64,000 bases of DNA, from positions 11,856,849 to 11,920,848 of the forward strand of contig OZ014412.1 in assembly GCA_963965975.1 (NCBI GenBank), written 5' to 3'. Below, piece by piece: positions 1 through 10,077 of the stretch; positions within the stretch are counted from its first letter, which is position 1, and every line of letters starts with the position of its first letter. The notes under the pieces were generated by a model, which made no database searches, was not told the origin of the DNA, and saw only the letters and a list, made by a program, of their open reading frames with translations. Made by a program: the position numbers and the translations under genes. The DNA is from Xestospongia bergquistia. Lineage: Eukaryota > Porifera > Demospongiae > Haplosclerida > Petrosiidae.

Positions 1-74
1 GTAATAGTAAGTAGAGAATGGTCATTAACATATAGTTCATAATAATAACTGCATCTATCCTATGAGAATAGTAT

Positions 75-227
75 TGTTTATTTATGGTGAATTAACTATT
101 ATTATTATTTTCGTATAATTTGTAATCACATGAGAACCATGTGCTCTGATTTTGTAATTTAGACTCTCCTCTCTCTATCAGTCTCTCGTTGATTATTGTA
201 AGAATTTTGAATAAAGGAGATAGAACA
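75..227 (+). repeat. 5' LTR of BEL/Pao element
   Basis: The first 56 bp match 5142-5197 almost base for base (tttatggt-aattaactatt...taatttgtaatcacat). TG/CA ends and an internal AATAAA fit an LTR. The exact right edge (tagaaca, 227) is inferred from the CA end, because the 3' LTR is truncated and cannot confirm it. Confidence 0.6.
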
Positions 228-400
228 GTCAAAGGGAGGATCCAGTGCTAGATACACTACATGGTTCATTGGACCAGATACAAAGAAAAGAGAAGATTTT
301 TAGATTTTGGAATACTGTACTGAAGACACCATGTGATCGAAGATGTTGGCCGAGGAGGTGAGAGTGAAGAAGCCTCAAAAAAAGAGGACACTCAGGGTCC

Positions 401-3400
401 ATGACAAAACTAATAGGTCAACTTAAGGATAACTTAGAAGAAGAGAACGGTCCCAACGTGCCAAAGCTGAGGCAGCAAAGGTCATTGCTGTTTGCTAAAT
501 TAGAGATATTATCTAAGCTAGATGAAGACATACTCGAATTGACTCCTGAAGACGATATAGTGCAGGAGATTGACCTAGCTGACAAGACAAAGGAGAATGT
601 ATGTTTAGCCATTAATGATATTGATCACGGTCTCGATCAGGCTGGTCAGCAAGTAATTCCTGCCAGTGTTAACCTCCCCTCAGAGAACCCTGCCTGACCT
701 ACTCGTGCCACAAGGATGAGCACCTTGTCTCACTCACCTCATTCGTCTTCAGAGGACACACACCCACCTACTGACTCACAAGCCGGTGATACCATTCTCA
801 CTCTAAGTCACCCACCCTCACAGATACTTCACCTACGAACACACCTATGGTGATAGCACAACCAAGAGTGAAGCTTCCTAAGCTCACAATAAAGAAGTTT
901 AACAGGGATCTTACTAAATGGGTCACATTCTGGGACTCATTTGAATCTGTAATACACTCTAACCCAACTCTGTCGAATGTTGACAAGTTCAGTTACTTTC
1001 TTGGATTTCACAGCATCTGATGCAATTGCCGGCCTAACACTGACCTCAGCAAACCATGAGGAAGTTATAGCAACTTTAAGGAGAAGGTTTGGTAATGAAC
1101 AACTTATCGTGAGTAAGCATATGGATGCACTATCGATTTGGCAAACTGTCACCTCTCATCACAACCTCAAAGGACTTTGTCGTCTCTATGACCTTGTGGA
1201 ATCACATGTGAGGGGGTTGAGAGCACTAGGAGTTGATGCTGGGTCATATGGTCAATTGTTGTTGTCAATACTAATGAATAAATTACCCATAGAGATGTGT
1301 GTCATTATTAGTTGTGAGCTTGGTGGTGATAAGTGGAATGTTGAGGAGATGATGACAATAATCAATCATGAGATAGAGGCAAGAGAACAATCGACTACTA
1401 ACAGCCACATTCAGAAGCACCTAGTGAAGTGGACTCTGCCCACATCTTCAACATTTTTTAATCATTCTTAGCAGTCAAGTCATTGTGTCTATTGTGGACA
1501 GGCACATCTATCAAGCTCATGCACCATGGTGTTTGAAGTGAGTGTGAAGAGAGAGGTGTTATGTAGGTCAGGCAGATGTTACATTTGTCTGAAGAAACAC
1601 CACATTATTCGGGACTGTCATACTAAGACTAACTGCAGCAACTGTCAAAGTTGTCATCACACTACTATCTGTCCACATAGCAGTCAGAGCTTGAACAATA
1701 CTCATACCATTTCGCTAGGATCATAGAGTAGCTCAAATCAGACCTTGACTAACATGGTTCATGCCGGCACTCAGGCACCTGTCCTATTACAGACAGCCAG
1801 ACTACAACTATGTAACCTATCTGGAACCACTACCACCTGTGTAGGTGTGAGAGCGATTATGGATAGTGGAAGTCAATCTACATATGTGTCAAATCATACG
1901 AGAGAAACACTACAACTTTCTAAGCAGGGAACAGAGCGTCTACATATAAAAACATTTGGTAGCTATAAGGGACAAGACACCATCTGCAGTGTTGTTGAGA
2001 TAAGTGTCATTACGAGAAAGAGAGTCTTTGACACTTACAGCATTAGTAGTACCATTTATTTGTAACCCTTTAACTGCTCAACCTATTGACCTTTCTAGGA
2101 ATCACTTACATGGCTTGGATCTAACTGACTCAACAGATGTTGGAGATACACTCAAGATTGACTTACTAATTGGTTCTAACATCTATTGGAGTTTAGCTAC
2201 CAGGAAGGTTATAAGGGGTAGGAGTGGCCCACTTGCAATACAGACCAAGGTTGGATGCGTTCTATCAGGTCCCGTCGATCAATCACAAATGTCAGTCCTT
2301 CTCGCATTCACGACTACTTTCTCTCTAAGAATTGACACATATTCCACATATTTGGGATCTTGAGTTTCTTGGGATTTTGAAAGAGGAACCGTTGGTTTAT
2401 GAGACCTTCGTACAACAGATCTTCTTCAATAGAGAGAGATACCAAGTCAGTCTGCCATGGAGGAGTGACAGGCATGGGATCAAATACATTGAAAAGTACT
2501 TAAATACAAATACAAATACTCTCAAAATATGAAATACAAAATACAAATAGAAATACTTCTAGCAGGAATGTATTTCAAATACAAATACAAATACTTTGAA
2601 AAGTATTTAAATACTTTCAAAATACGTCTTTGTACTATCACAGAACATCCCCATTATTTGCTTTTATATGTAATCAAGTAATCATTACAAATTATTGATT
2701 CCATGTAATAAGCACAAGTTCTTCAAATGTTTTGTCAGTTAGGCAATATCGATGGGGATGAAAAACATTTCCTGACATGCTGAATAGTCTTTCCATAGAA
2801 ACAAACAATTTTAAAAAGAGTATTTGAAGATTTCATGAAGTATTTGTATTTGTATCAAATACAAATACAAATACTTCCTGTTTAAAAACTTCAAAATACA
2901 AATACAAATACAAATACTCAAAAAAAGTATTTAAATACAGATAAATACAAACACTCATGTATTTGACCCCAAGCCTGAGGAGCGATCACCCAATACTACC
3001 AGACAACTACCAGCTATGTCACAAACAACTGATCAATCTCGTCATGAGATTGAAACAGAACCCTTTACTACTTGCTGAGTACAACAGGGTAATCCAAGAT
3101 CAAATTAAGAAGGACATAGTTTAAGTAGTCAATGATGCCATTGTGGTTGAAGGAGAGAAGGTACATTACTTCCCTCACCACAGTGTTGTAAGGCAAGACA
3201 AGACAACCTCAAAAACTGAGGATAGTCAATGACATCTCAGCCAGATCCACTGGTCCTTCACTCAATGACTGCCTATACATGAGTCCCAGTATTGGCCAAT
3301 GAATATTTGATATTTTACTGTGTTTCCAAGTACATTGAGTTGCTCTTGCTGGAGACATAAAGAAGGCCTTTCTGACGGTTGTGGTGGATGAGAAAAATCG

Positions 3401-5101
3401 TGACGTTTTAAGATTTTTATGGACCAGTGATTTAGAAAGTGATGTACTGAAGCCATTGATCCTCAGATTTGCTCATGTGGTGTTTGGCGTATCATCAAGT
3501 CCATTCTTGTTGAACGCAAGAATCAATCGTCACATCAAGACATATAGAGATATAGATTCATTCTTCATTGACAAACTCTTGTCCTGCATTTATGTAAGTT
3601 TTGGATCATCTGATGTTGAGTCGTTGTTTCAGCTGTGTCAAAAGTCCAAGGAGCGGTTGGTTTTAAATTGAGAAAGTTTATCACCAACTCGGAGAGTTGC
3701 AACAATTGATCACCAATTGACCACCCACACCAAAAATAGATGATCGATTTTACGCTAAGATTTCCCTTGGATCAAAGCAAGGAAATTCACTAGTATATCC
3801 CAAGATCCTAGGTGTTCAATGGGACTGCACTAAGGATGAGTTTGTATTTGATATCAGACTCAGAACCAACTAAAGGACCGTTGTAGGTATGATTGCATGA
3901 TCCTCTAGGTATTGTTACTCCTGTCACCATTCTATTTAAGATGTTCTTTCAGCAGCTGTGTGAGGTTGGTATGGGATGGGATGATCCACTGACTAACAAT
4001 CAATGGCGAGGAGGAGGCAACTTCATTCATCCCTCTCTGGTGCCAGAGTCATGACTATCCCTCGAAGTTATATCTCTCGTCAACCAGAATCAGTTAGACT
4101 GCTTGGATTTTGTGACACCTCTACCAAGGCTTATCCCGCCATTGTTTATCTGAGGTTAGAACATGACAGTAACGTGTATGTTAGGTTCATTACTGCAAAA
4201 ACTCGTGTAGCTCCACAGAAGGGTATGACAATCCCACGTCTAGAGCTCCTCTATGACTATTCGTGGCCTATTAACTGATCCTGTGATCAAGAATCATTTC
4301 TCCGATCTCCAATTAGAGTGGTCATTCAACTTAGAGAAGGCCCCCTCAAGAGGAGGTATTTTTGAGAGATTGATCAAGTCTGCTAAATGTTGCCTCAGAA
4401 AGACGATAGGAAGAGCAGCTCTCACTTATGATGAACTAGTGAGACTTGTTGTCAAAAATGAAGCAGTTCTTAACTCAAGAACACTGTCATACATTTCAAG
4501 TGATGACCGAAAGGAACCACTGACCCCCTCCCACCTCCTAATTGGTTATAGAGTTCTGACCTTACCAGACCCTCCAAGGGATATTGGTCCTGACTACCAA
4601 GAATCAGCTAGTTCACTCACACATAGAACGAAGGACGTTGCTAAGGTTTCTGAGTGATTCTGGAGACAATGGAGGCGGGAGAGTTAGTTGAACTGAGAGA
4701 GTTTCACAGCACCAACCGACTCATTCGAGGTATGAATACTACTGTTAAAGAAGAAGAAGTGGTCGCTGTGTACGACAAAAACCAGCCTAGAATGACTCTG
4801 GAGGTTTGGTAGGATCATGATGAGTACCATTGAAGGAACAGATGAGAACGTAAGAAGTGCTTGTGTGTGGGTACTATCTAAGAAGGGACAAACAAAGATT
4901 ATACAACAAACAATTCAAGGCTTGTATCCATTAGAAGTAGGCACTACTGATGAGGAGCTGAACAATTCTGCTGATTGTACACCCGACTTAATGCAAAAAG
5001 AAACTCCACATGGACCGACAACGGATAATGATACAAGCCAATCTCATCGTTCAGCAGCTGTCAAGGCAAGAGATATGATTATTGCATGTTTTACTGATTG
5101 A
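401..5101 (+). pseudogene. BEL/Pao gag-pol polyprotein remnants
   Basis: This is a broken retroelement polyprotein. Frame by frame: 401-697 is an acidic gag-like N-terminus. About 845-1470 is DUF1759-like, with the LPKLTIKKFNRDLTKWVTFW hallmark. 1526-1690 has zinc-knuckle cysteines (CYICLKKHH, CHTKTNCSNC). 1850-2060 is a retroviral-type aspartic protease with the MDSGSQSTYV active-site region. 2080-2460 and 2990-3670 are reverse transcriptase. The catalytic YVDD region reads IYVSFG, so the aspartates are gone. 4003-4250 is RNase H-proximal, 4253-4657 the integrase C-terminal part, and about 4665-5000 DUF5641-like, ending near LYPLEV. Many frameshifts and stops separate the blocks; no intact product is possible. 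Confidence 0.85.
2469..2977. mobile_element. hAT-type MITE nested in the BEL/Pao element
   Basis: The element is 509 bp with terminal inverted repeats beginning CAGGCATGGGATCAAATAC (left) and CAGGCTTGGGGTCAAATAC (right, reverse complement). It is flanked by 8-bp target duplications, aggagtga (2461-2468) and aggagcga (2978-2985), differing at one base. The interior is built from aaatacaaatac-type repeats in both orientations. The reverse-transcriptase reading frame continues across the point of insertion if the element plus one duplication is disregarded, which confirms the boundaries. It has no coding capacity and so is non-autonomous. Confidence 0.85.
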
Positions 5102-5141
5102 GAGAGTGTTGAACGTATACTGTTCAACTGGGAGAGGATGT

Positions 5142-5197
5142 TGTGTATTTATGGTCAATTAACTATTATTACTATTATCTTATAATTTGTAATCACA
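5142..5197 (+). repeat. Truncated 3' LTR of BEL/Pao element
   Basis: This matches the first 56 bp of the 5' LTR and then stops abruptly after gtaatcacat. The following sequence is the 3' end of a minus-strand Kunitz exon. The missing ~100 bp of LTR points to a deletion or rearrangement at this junction. Confidence 0.75.
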
Positions 5198-5769
5198 TTC
5201 AAGTAGTGAGAAGAAATTGTCATTGGCATTACAACTTCCATAGATAAACTTTTCACACTTCTGACTAGTAGTGTTATAAAAGTATCGTGGAAAAGTGCCA
5301 TGACATGAACCAGTAAATGGAAGTTGATGACATGGATTTGTTTCTACAGATTTAAGAATAAAAATTGTAATGACTATCATAATGAATATGTAATAGTACT
5401 TAAACACAACAATTTAAGTCTTCATCAATAAGTTGTCCTGATGGACAACCACATCCTGGTGCATTGCCATCACAATAAACATCATGATTAGAACATGTTA
5501 TTAGACAAGTAGGACTTTGTTGATAGACTTGACCATCGATAGTGCAATCTACAAGTCAAAACAAATGCATCATATATACATGTATGATTTATTATCTACC
5601 ATTATTACTATATACTGAGAATTTTGAATCAAAACAAATGTTTACCTCCACAAATAGGACAGCCACAACTATCATTTAGTGGTTGTGAGCAATTAATAGG
5701 TGGTGGATTACATGGTGGACAGAAACATTGATAAGGATATACACATTTGTTACTAGATTCATCAACAAT
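5180..5769 (-). CDS. Cysteine-rich secreted protein, TIL-like and Kunitz domains (partial)
   Basis: Three minus-strand coding blocks are seen. Block 5769-5646 has many cysteines (KCVYPYQCFCPPC, then CGCPIC), an AG acceptor and a GT donor. Block 5548-5400 is TIL-like: CLITCSNHDVYCD then GCGCPSGQLIDEDLNCC. Block from about 5345 to 5180 is a Kunitz/BPTI fold: CHQLPFTGSCHG, then RYFYN, then KCEKFIYGSCNANDNFF and EC. Such domains usually inhibit serine proteases in extracellular proteins. The last Kunitz cysteine is missing: after EC the frame runs DYKL and stops, inside sequence shared with the retroelement LTR. How the second and third blocks are spliced is unclear, since the second can end in a TAA at 5402-5400. 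The upstream start is not identified. It is probably a gene fragment truncated by the retroelement. Confidence 0.55.
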
Positions 5770-7957
5770 CTATAAAATAAGATCATATATTACAATGTAT
5801 ATAATTATGAATATCTAAAATTTTGCATGGTAAAATTTAAATTTTAAAATAATGTAATTACTATACTATAAAATGTGATCATAGTATTATAATGTCTAAA
5901 CATCTAACACCTATAAAGCACACCTACTGGATCAAGAATGCTTATGGAATGTGGATGCTTATCTTGTGATTAAGGTCTGAAAAGACCAATATGGCATATA
6001 ACCTTGACATACCCTGGAATCCTCATACAACAAAAACTTGTTTGCTTCAACAGAATATTTGGTTTACCAACACAAAACTTGTTATGTAGCTGTAGCCATT
6101 ATAGCAGACATAGTTTAGCTATACATGAATTTTAAAGAAACATAGTAGCATTGCTTTAGAGCACAAATATACATCTGATCATCAAAGCAGCTCAATATTG
6201 TAAGGACATTTAGTGAATTTCTATCTCTCAAACACAATGACTCTTGTATGATGAGAATACCAAGGATTAGTTTAATAAAGCTGAAAATTTGAAGCTCAAG
6301 GAATTACAGGCAGAAATACTTACCTCAAAGCCTTTGTCACAGATTCATGACTCAATTAAATAAATTGAAACAGTGATTTCATGAATTCATGACAACTGTC
6401 TTCTAAAGGTTAACCACAACAGTCTCTGACAAATAAATGTGGTTGTCATGATGTTCTAAACAGAGATCTCATCAGCAGACCTGGTAACCAAAAATAAGAG
6501 TCCTCACCTTCTAGACTATTATAGTGAGATATGATATTCCACTTTTACAGTTGCTCATAACAAATATTATGTCAATGGTAGCTAGAGGACACATACCTGT
6601 ATAGTACCTAACTACAAATTGTTAATAAAGTGGTATTAGATGAGAAATGACTTATTTTGGAATGTCTTCTAAATTTCTATACAAATGATTTACATATAGG
6701 TTGAGAAGATATTCCATTCTCAACTTTGTGTTTTCTTTATAGAGAGCTGTTTGCTGACAGTTCATGGAGGTTACACTGTACATAGTATCTATATTAAATG
6801 AATGATGATATGTCTAAATCAGCCTTATATCACGAAAGAACAATTTTGTTATGGCATATCATAAACAAGGAGTCAATGGAATGCTATTATTAACATTTCA
6901 TGCTGTTTTGTTGTTGATCTCAAATCAATATAGTTACATAGCCAACCATTTACATGTTGGATTTTGTTTGATAAGGCCAACCATGTCAAAGTATATTAAA
7001 GGTCTAATAAATACTGTCAAGTGTCAAGATGTAAATTTTGGTAGGAAATTATTCTCTTGATATTCACAAAGATATCTGCATCCATGGGATCTATTGTCCA
7101 CATTGAAACTTGACCCTTTACTTAATGGCTAATATACATGGCTATTTGTTGCTCTTTAGCAATTTTGATCTTTAGAATAACAACATGATATTTGTAGTGT
7201 TCCATTGATCTTCTACAGAGTTAGTGCTTAATCTTTTAATTTGTCACATTCATAGTATGTTATTAGGGGTTCATCCCATGAGATCAATTACCACAAGATC
7301 AACTCTCACATAATCAACTCTTTTTGATCAATCCAATGAGATCAACTCCCTTTGAACAATTTTAAATAGTGTCATACTCTCCTAACAATTATCACACTTA
7401 GCTTCTAACACCAGATTCTTTGAACATTTAACATTAGCATATCAAAGTCTGGTCATAGCTTCTCAAGTATAAAAGCTCTCCATTGCAAGCACAGTTACAT
7501 TTGCCAATTATAAGTTAGTATGGCCGAATTTGTCGAAACACATAGAGGTGGAAAAAGCCCTTCATTATGAAGGCTACATTTATACACACTAGTTACGACT
7601 TACTAATAGGAATGTTAGTAATAATTAATAACTATTAACACCAAGAGTTGATCTCATGAGATTGATCAAAAAAGAGTTGATTTTGTGGGAGTTGATCTCG
7701 TAGTACCAAATCGTTTAGTTAGTTGTGTTGTATCTTGTTTGAACACTTGAAAGTTACAAATCTGCAATCACTAATTTCTTGCTATTGTCACTTTTATATT
7801 TTAGTTTATGTTATATGTGGTGTATCAAACTTAAAAATTTCACACATTCAAAGTTTCTTAGGCAATTTCTAAATTAAACCACACCCACCACGAACTTGCA
7901 CACACAAGATTAAATACCTATGAATTTTTAATAAGGACTGATATTTATTTATTTCAG
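5770..7957. other. Gene-poor stretch; part duplicated at 42.66 kb
   Basis: I see no convincing coding exon here apart from short random frames. About 6925-7265 and 7715-8130 match 42660-43020 and 43020-43340 at high identity, so this belongs to the duplicated block. The MITE at 7264-7715 interrupts it. Confidence 0.6.
7264..7715. mobile_element. MITE with long inverted repeats
   Basis: The left arm (gagatcaattaccacaag, 7278 onward) is the inverse of the right arm ending near 7708 (gtgggagttgatctcgtag). Arms extend about 90 bp and share several agatcaactc motifs. The paralogous segment at about 43005-43025 runs straight through this point without the element, which gives an empty-site control. 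Confidence 0.75.
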
Positions 7958-8149
7958 CAACCACAGCAACTGGATATGACGTAACAGGCAATTTACAATA
8001 ATTAAATTCTTTAGCTCTTACATGCAAATAGGCTATTTGAACTGTTAAATTTTGTTATATATAATTTAATATTGTGCAAAACTTTTTCATGTATTAACTA
8101 TGTCATTGTTGTTATTTCACTCTAGCAGCACCAGCAGCACATTCCTCAG
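7958..8149 (+). pseudogene. Two Gln-rich mini-exons, probably TFIIA alpha/beta linker
   Basis: Two exon-like pieces have proper splice sites: 7958-7980 (QPQQLDM; after atttcag, before gtaaca) and 8126-8149 (QHQQHIPQ; after tctag, before gtacta). Gln-rich linker sequence is typical of the TFIIA alpha/beta precursor between its N- and C-terminal domains. In copy B the homologue of 8130 is followed within about 25 bp by the homologue of 15012, so these pieces and the TFIIA exons at 15-18 kb were once neighbours. The assignment is inference from that linkage. Confidence 0.4.
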
Positions 8150-8200
8150 GTACTAGAAAACCACGCCTTATTAAATATTTGTGGTTTCAAGTATTTTTGA

Positions 8201-8300
8201 TAGGGTGGAGCTGCAGTTGCTGTATACGGAAAACTTACAACAACATTGTATATAGGGTGGAGCTGCAGATACGGAAAACTTACAACAACATTGTGTGTAG
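8201..8300. repeat. Two-copy tandem repeat (~52 bp)
   Basis: The unit tagggtggagctgcag...acggaaaacttacaacaacattg occurs twice in direct orientation; the second copy lacks a few internal bases. Confidence 0.75.
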
Positions 8301-8329
8301 GACAGAACATCCATCGATTTAGTTAATAT

Positions 8330-8572
8330 ATGTGACCTGATTTGGAAAAAGGGACCACTTCTGTCAAAACATTTGTGATCTCACTTTTGAACAAACTACT
8401 GTTAAAACATCTTAAACATCTCGGTTTTGTATACATACAGTTAGTACATATGCATAACTATTCTACATGTATGCAAAACTGTTTTTTTGTTATGTATTAA
8501 CAGTGTTTTTTCCACAAATCAGGTCACAAATGTTGTGACAGAAGTGGTCCCTTTTTGTAAATCAGGTCACAT
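8330..8572. mobile_element. Foldback MITE
   Basis: The 5' end (atgtgacctgatttggaaaa, then agggaccacttctgtcaaaa) is repeated in inverse orientation at the 3' end (gacagaagtggtcccttttt, then atcaggtcacat). Arms are about 50-60 bp around a short AT-rich centre. No coding capacity. A clear target-site duplication was not identified. Confidence 0.75.
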
Positions 8573-8976
8573 ATTATAAATGATAACCAATTAAATCCTT
8601 TCTAAACAGTTTCTTTAATAATTTTTTTAAAAATCACTTTTCATATTTTCTTAAAAACAAAATTTTGGGATAAAATTGTTAGTATAAACAATAATCAAGA
8701 AACTAGCACTGTAGTTACTGGTCTCCAGGAACGTTTGTCCTTAATTTCTTACACTAGATTGTTTTGCATACAAATTTAAAAAAACATTAGGTTATTATAA
8801 ACACTTACATGGATTTTATTACTGAGTTAAAAACAGTAGTTAAAAACAGTGACAAGCTTCACATTCTTATGTGCAAATATAAGATCATAATGGCTTGTAA
8901 TATACAAGGTGACAACATCATTCAATGTGACTTCTTAATATACATCATTACAACGGTTCACAAAAAATGGATTCAA

Positions 8977-9640
8977 TAGCCAGCAATAAGAGGAAATGTA
9001 CTAAAATGAACAAATGGCCTTATTGCTGGGTGGTAAAGACACACCCATATCAAAACAACTGACGATTCTATTTGTACTAGCTTGACACACTTGAATATCA
9101 TATCGTCGTTCATATTCAAACTCTCAAAAGCCAGCAATAAGAGGAAATGTACTAAAAAATAAACAAATGGCCTTATTGCTGAGTGGGAAAGACACACCCA
9201 CATCAAAACAACTGACGATAGTATTTGTACTAACTTTACACACTTGAATATCATATCGTCGTTCACATTCAAAGTCTCAAAAGCCAGCAATAAGAGGAAA
9301 TGTACTAAAACATGAACAAATGGCCTTATTGCTGGGTGGGAAAGACACACCCATATCAAAACAACTGACGATAGTATTTGTACTAACTTGATACACTTGA
9401 ATATCATATTGTCGTTCACATTCTTTGTCTCAAATACCAGCAATAAGAAGAAATGTAATAAAAAATGAACAAATGGCCTTATTGCTGGGTGGGAAAGACA
9501 CACCCATATCAAAACAACTGACGATAGTATTTGTACTAACTTGACACACTTGAATATTATATTGTTGTTCACATTCAAAGTCTCAAAAGTCAGCAATATG
9601 AGGAAATGTACTAAATGAACAAATGGCCTTATTGCTTATT
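8977..9640. repeat. Tandem repeat, ~153-bp unit, about 4.3 copies
   Basis: Units begin near 8978, 9129, 9282, 9435 and 9589 (agccagcaataagaggaaat). Spacings are 151, 153, 153 and 154 bp. Because the unit is close to a multiple of three, a long minus-strand open frame (8973-9596) runs through the array. Its protein is merely the repeat translated and has no recognisable domain, so I do not call a gene. Confidence 0.85.
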
Positions 9641-10077
9641 GATATGTTGTACAATGTATTAACACATTGAATATCATACAATCTGGTGCATTGTTAAATA
9701 TATTAACAAAATAAGGTCAGTATTCATCTAGTTTACACTGATTCATCATGTCCTTTTTGTTAATTAAGGTCATAAACATGGACAAATCTACAGTTTATTC
9801 ATGAGAAACTTTAACACAATTTCCCTGTTACATTCCTGCAAACAAATTGAAAATTGTTACATCATTGACATATATATAAATAGAACTAACTTCTGATAAA
9901 AATTAGACTAACTTCAATTGTCTTTTGTCAGTTCTTCTGACTTTCAGAGTGTCCTTTTAGTGAAACAGCAGTTCTTTTAGAGTCTTCATCTAACCTTCAA
10001 TGTCCCATTTCTTATAAATAAGTGGATAGTATGGTAAGGAATATATGCATATAATCATCATTTTTGTTTTTCTTTAG
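9641..10077. other. Non-coding stretch before the PHD-Ulp1 gene
   Basis: AT-rich sequence with no exon I can support. It may contain the promoter and first exon of the gene that follows, because the first recognised exon at 10078 is preceded by an acceptor (tctttag). Confidence 0.4.

Larger units (their letters stand above)
75..5197 (+). mobile_element. Degenerate BEL/Pao LTR retrotransposon
   Basis: A 5' LTR at 75-227 starts TG and ends CA, with an AATAAA signal near 210. A matching but truncated 3' LTR starts at 5142. Between them lie, in the usual BEL/Pao order, gag-like, zinc-knuckle, aspartic protease, reverse transcriptase, RNase H-like and integrase C-terminal/DUF5641 remnants. All are broken by stops or frameshifts, so the element is dead. 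An internal deletion near 4250 removes most of RNase H and the integrase core. The reverse transcriptase region carries a nested MITE at 2469-2977. The order of domains is read directly; the family assignment rests on the DUF1759/DUF1758/DUF5641-like blocks typical of metazoan BEL/Pao elements. Confidence 0.88.

Noticed and set aside
7278-7700. CRISPR-like spaced repeats (agatcaactc)
   Set aside because: Repeats are in opposite orientations forming MITE arms, and the DNA is eukaryotic.
8973-9596. 207-codon minus-strand open frame
   Set aside because: It is the translation of the 153-bp tandem array; no domain and no independent gene signal.
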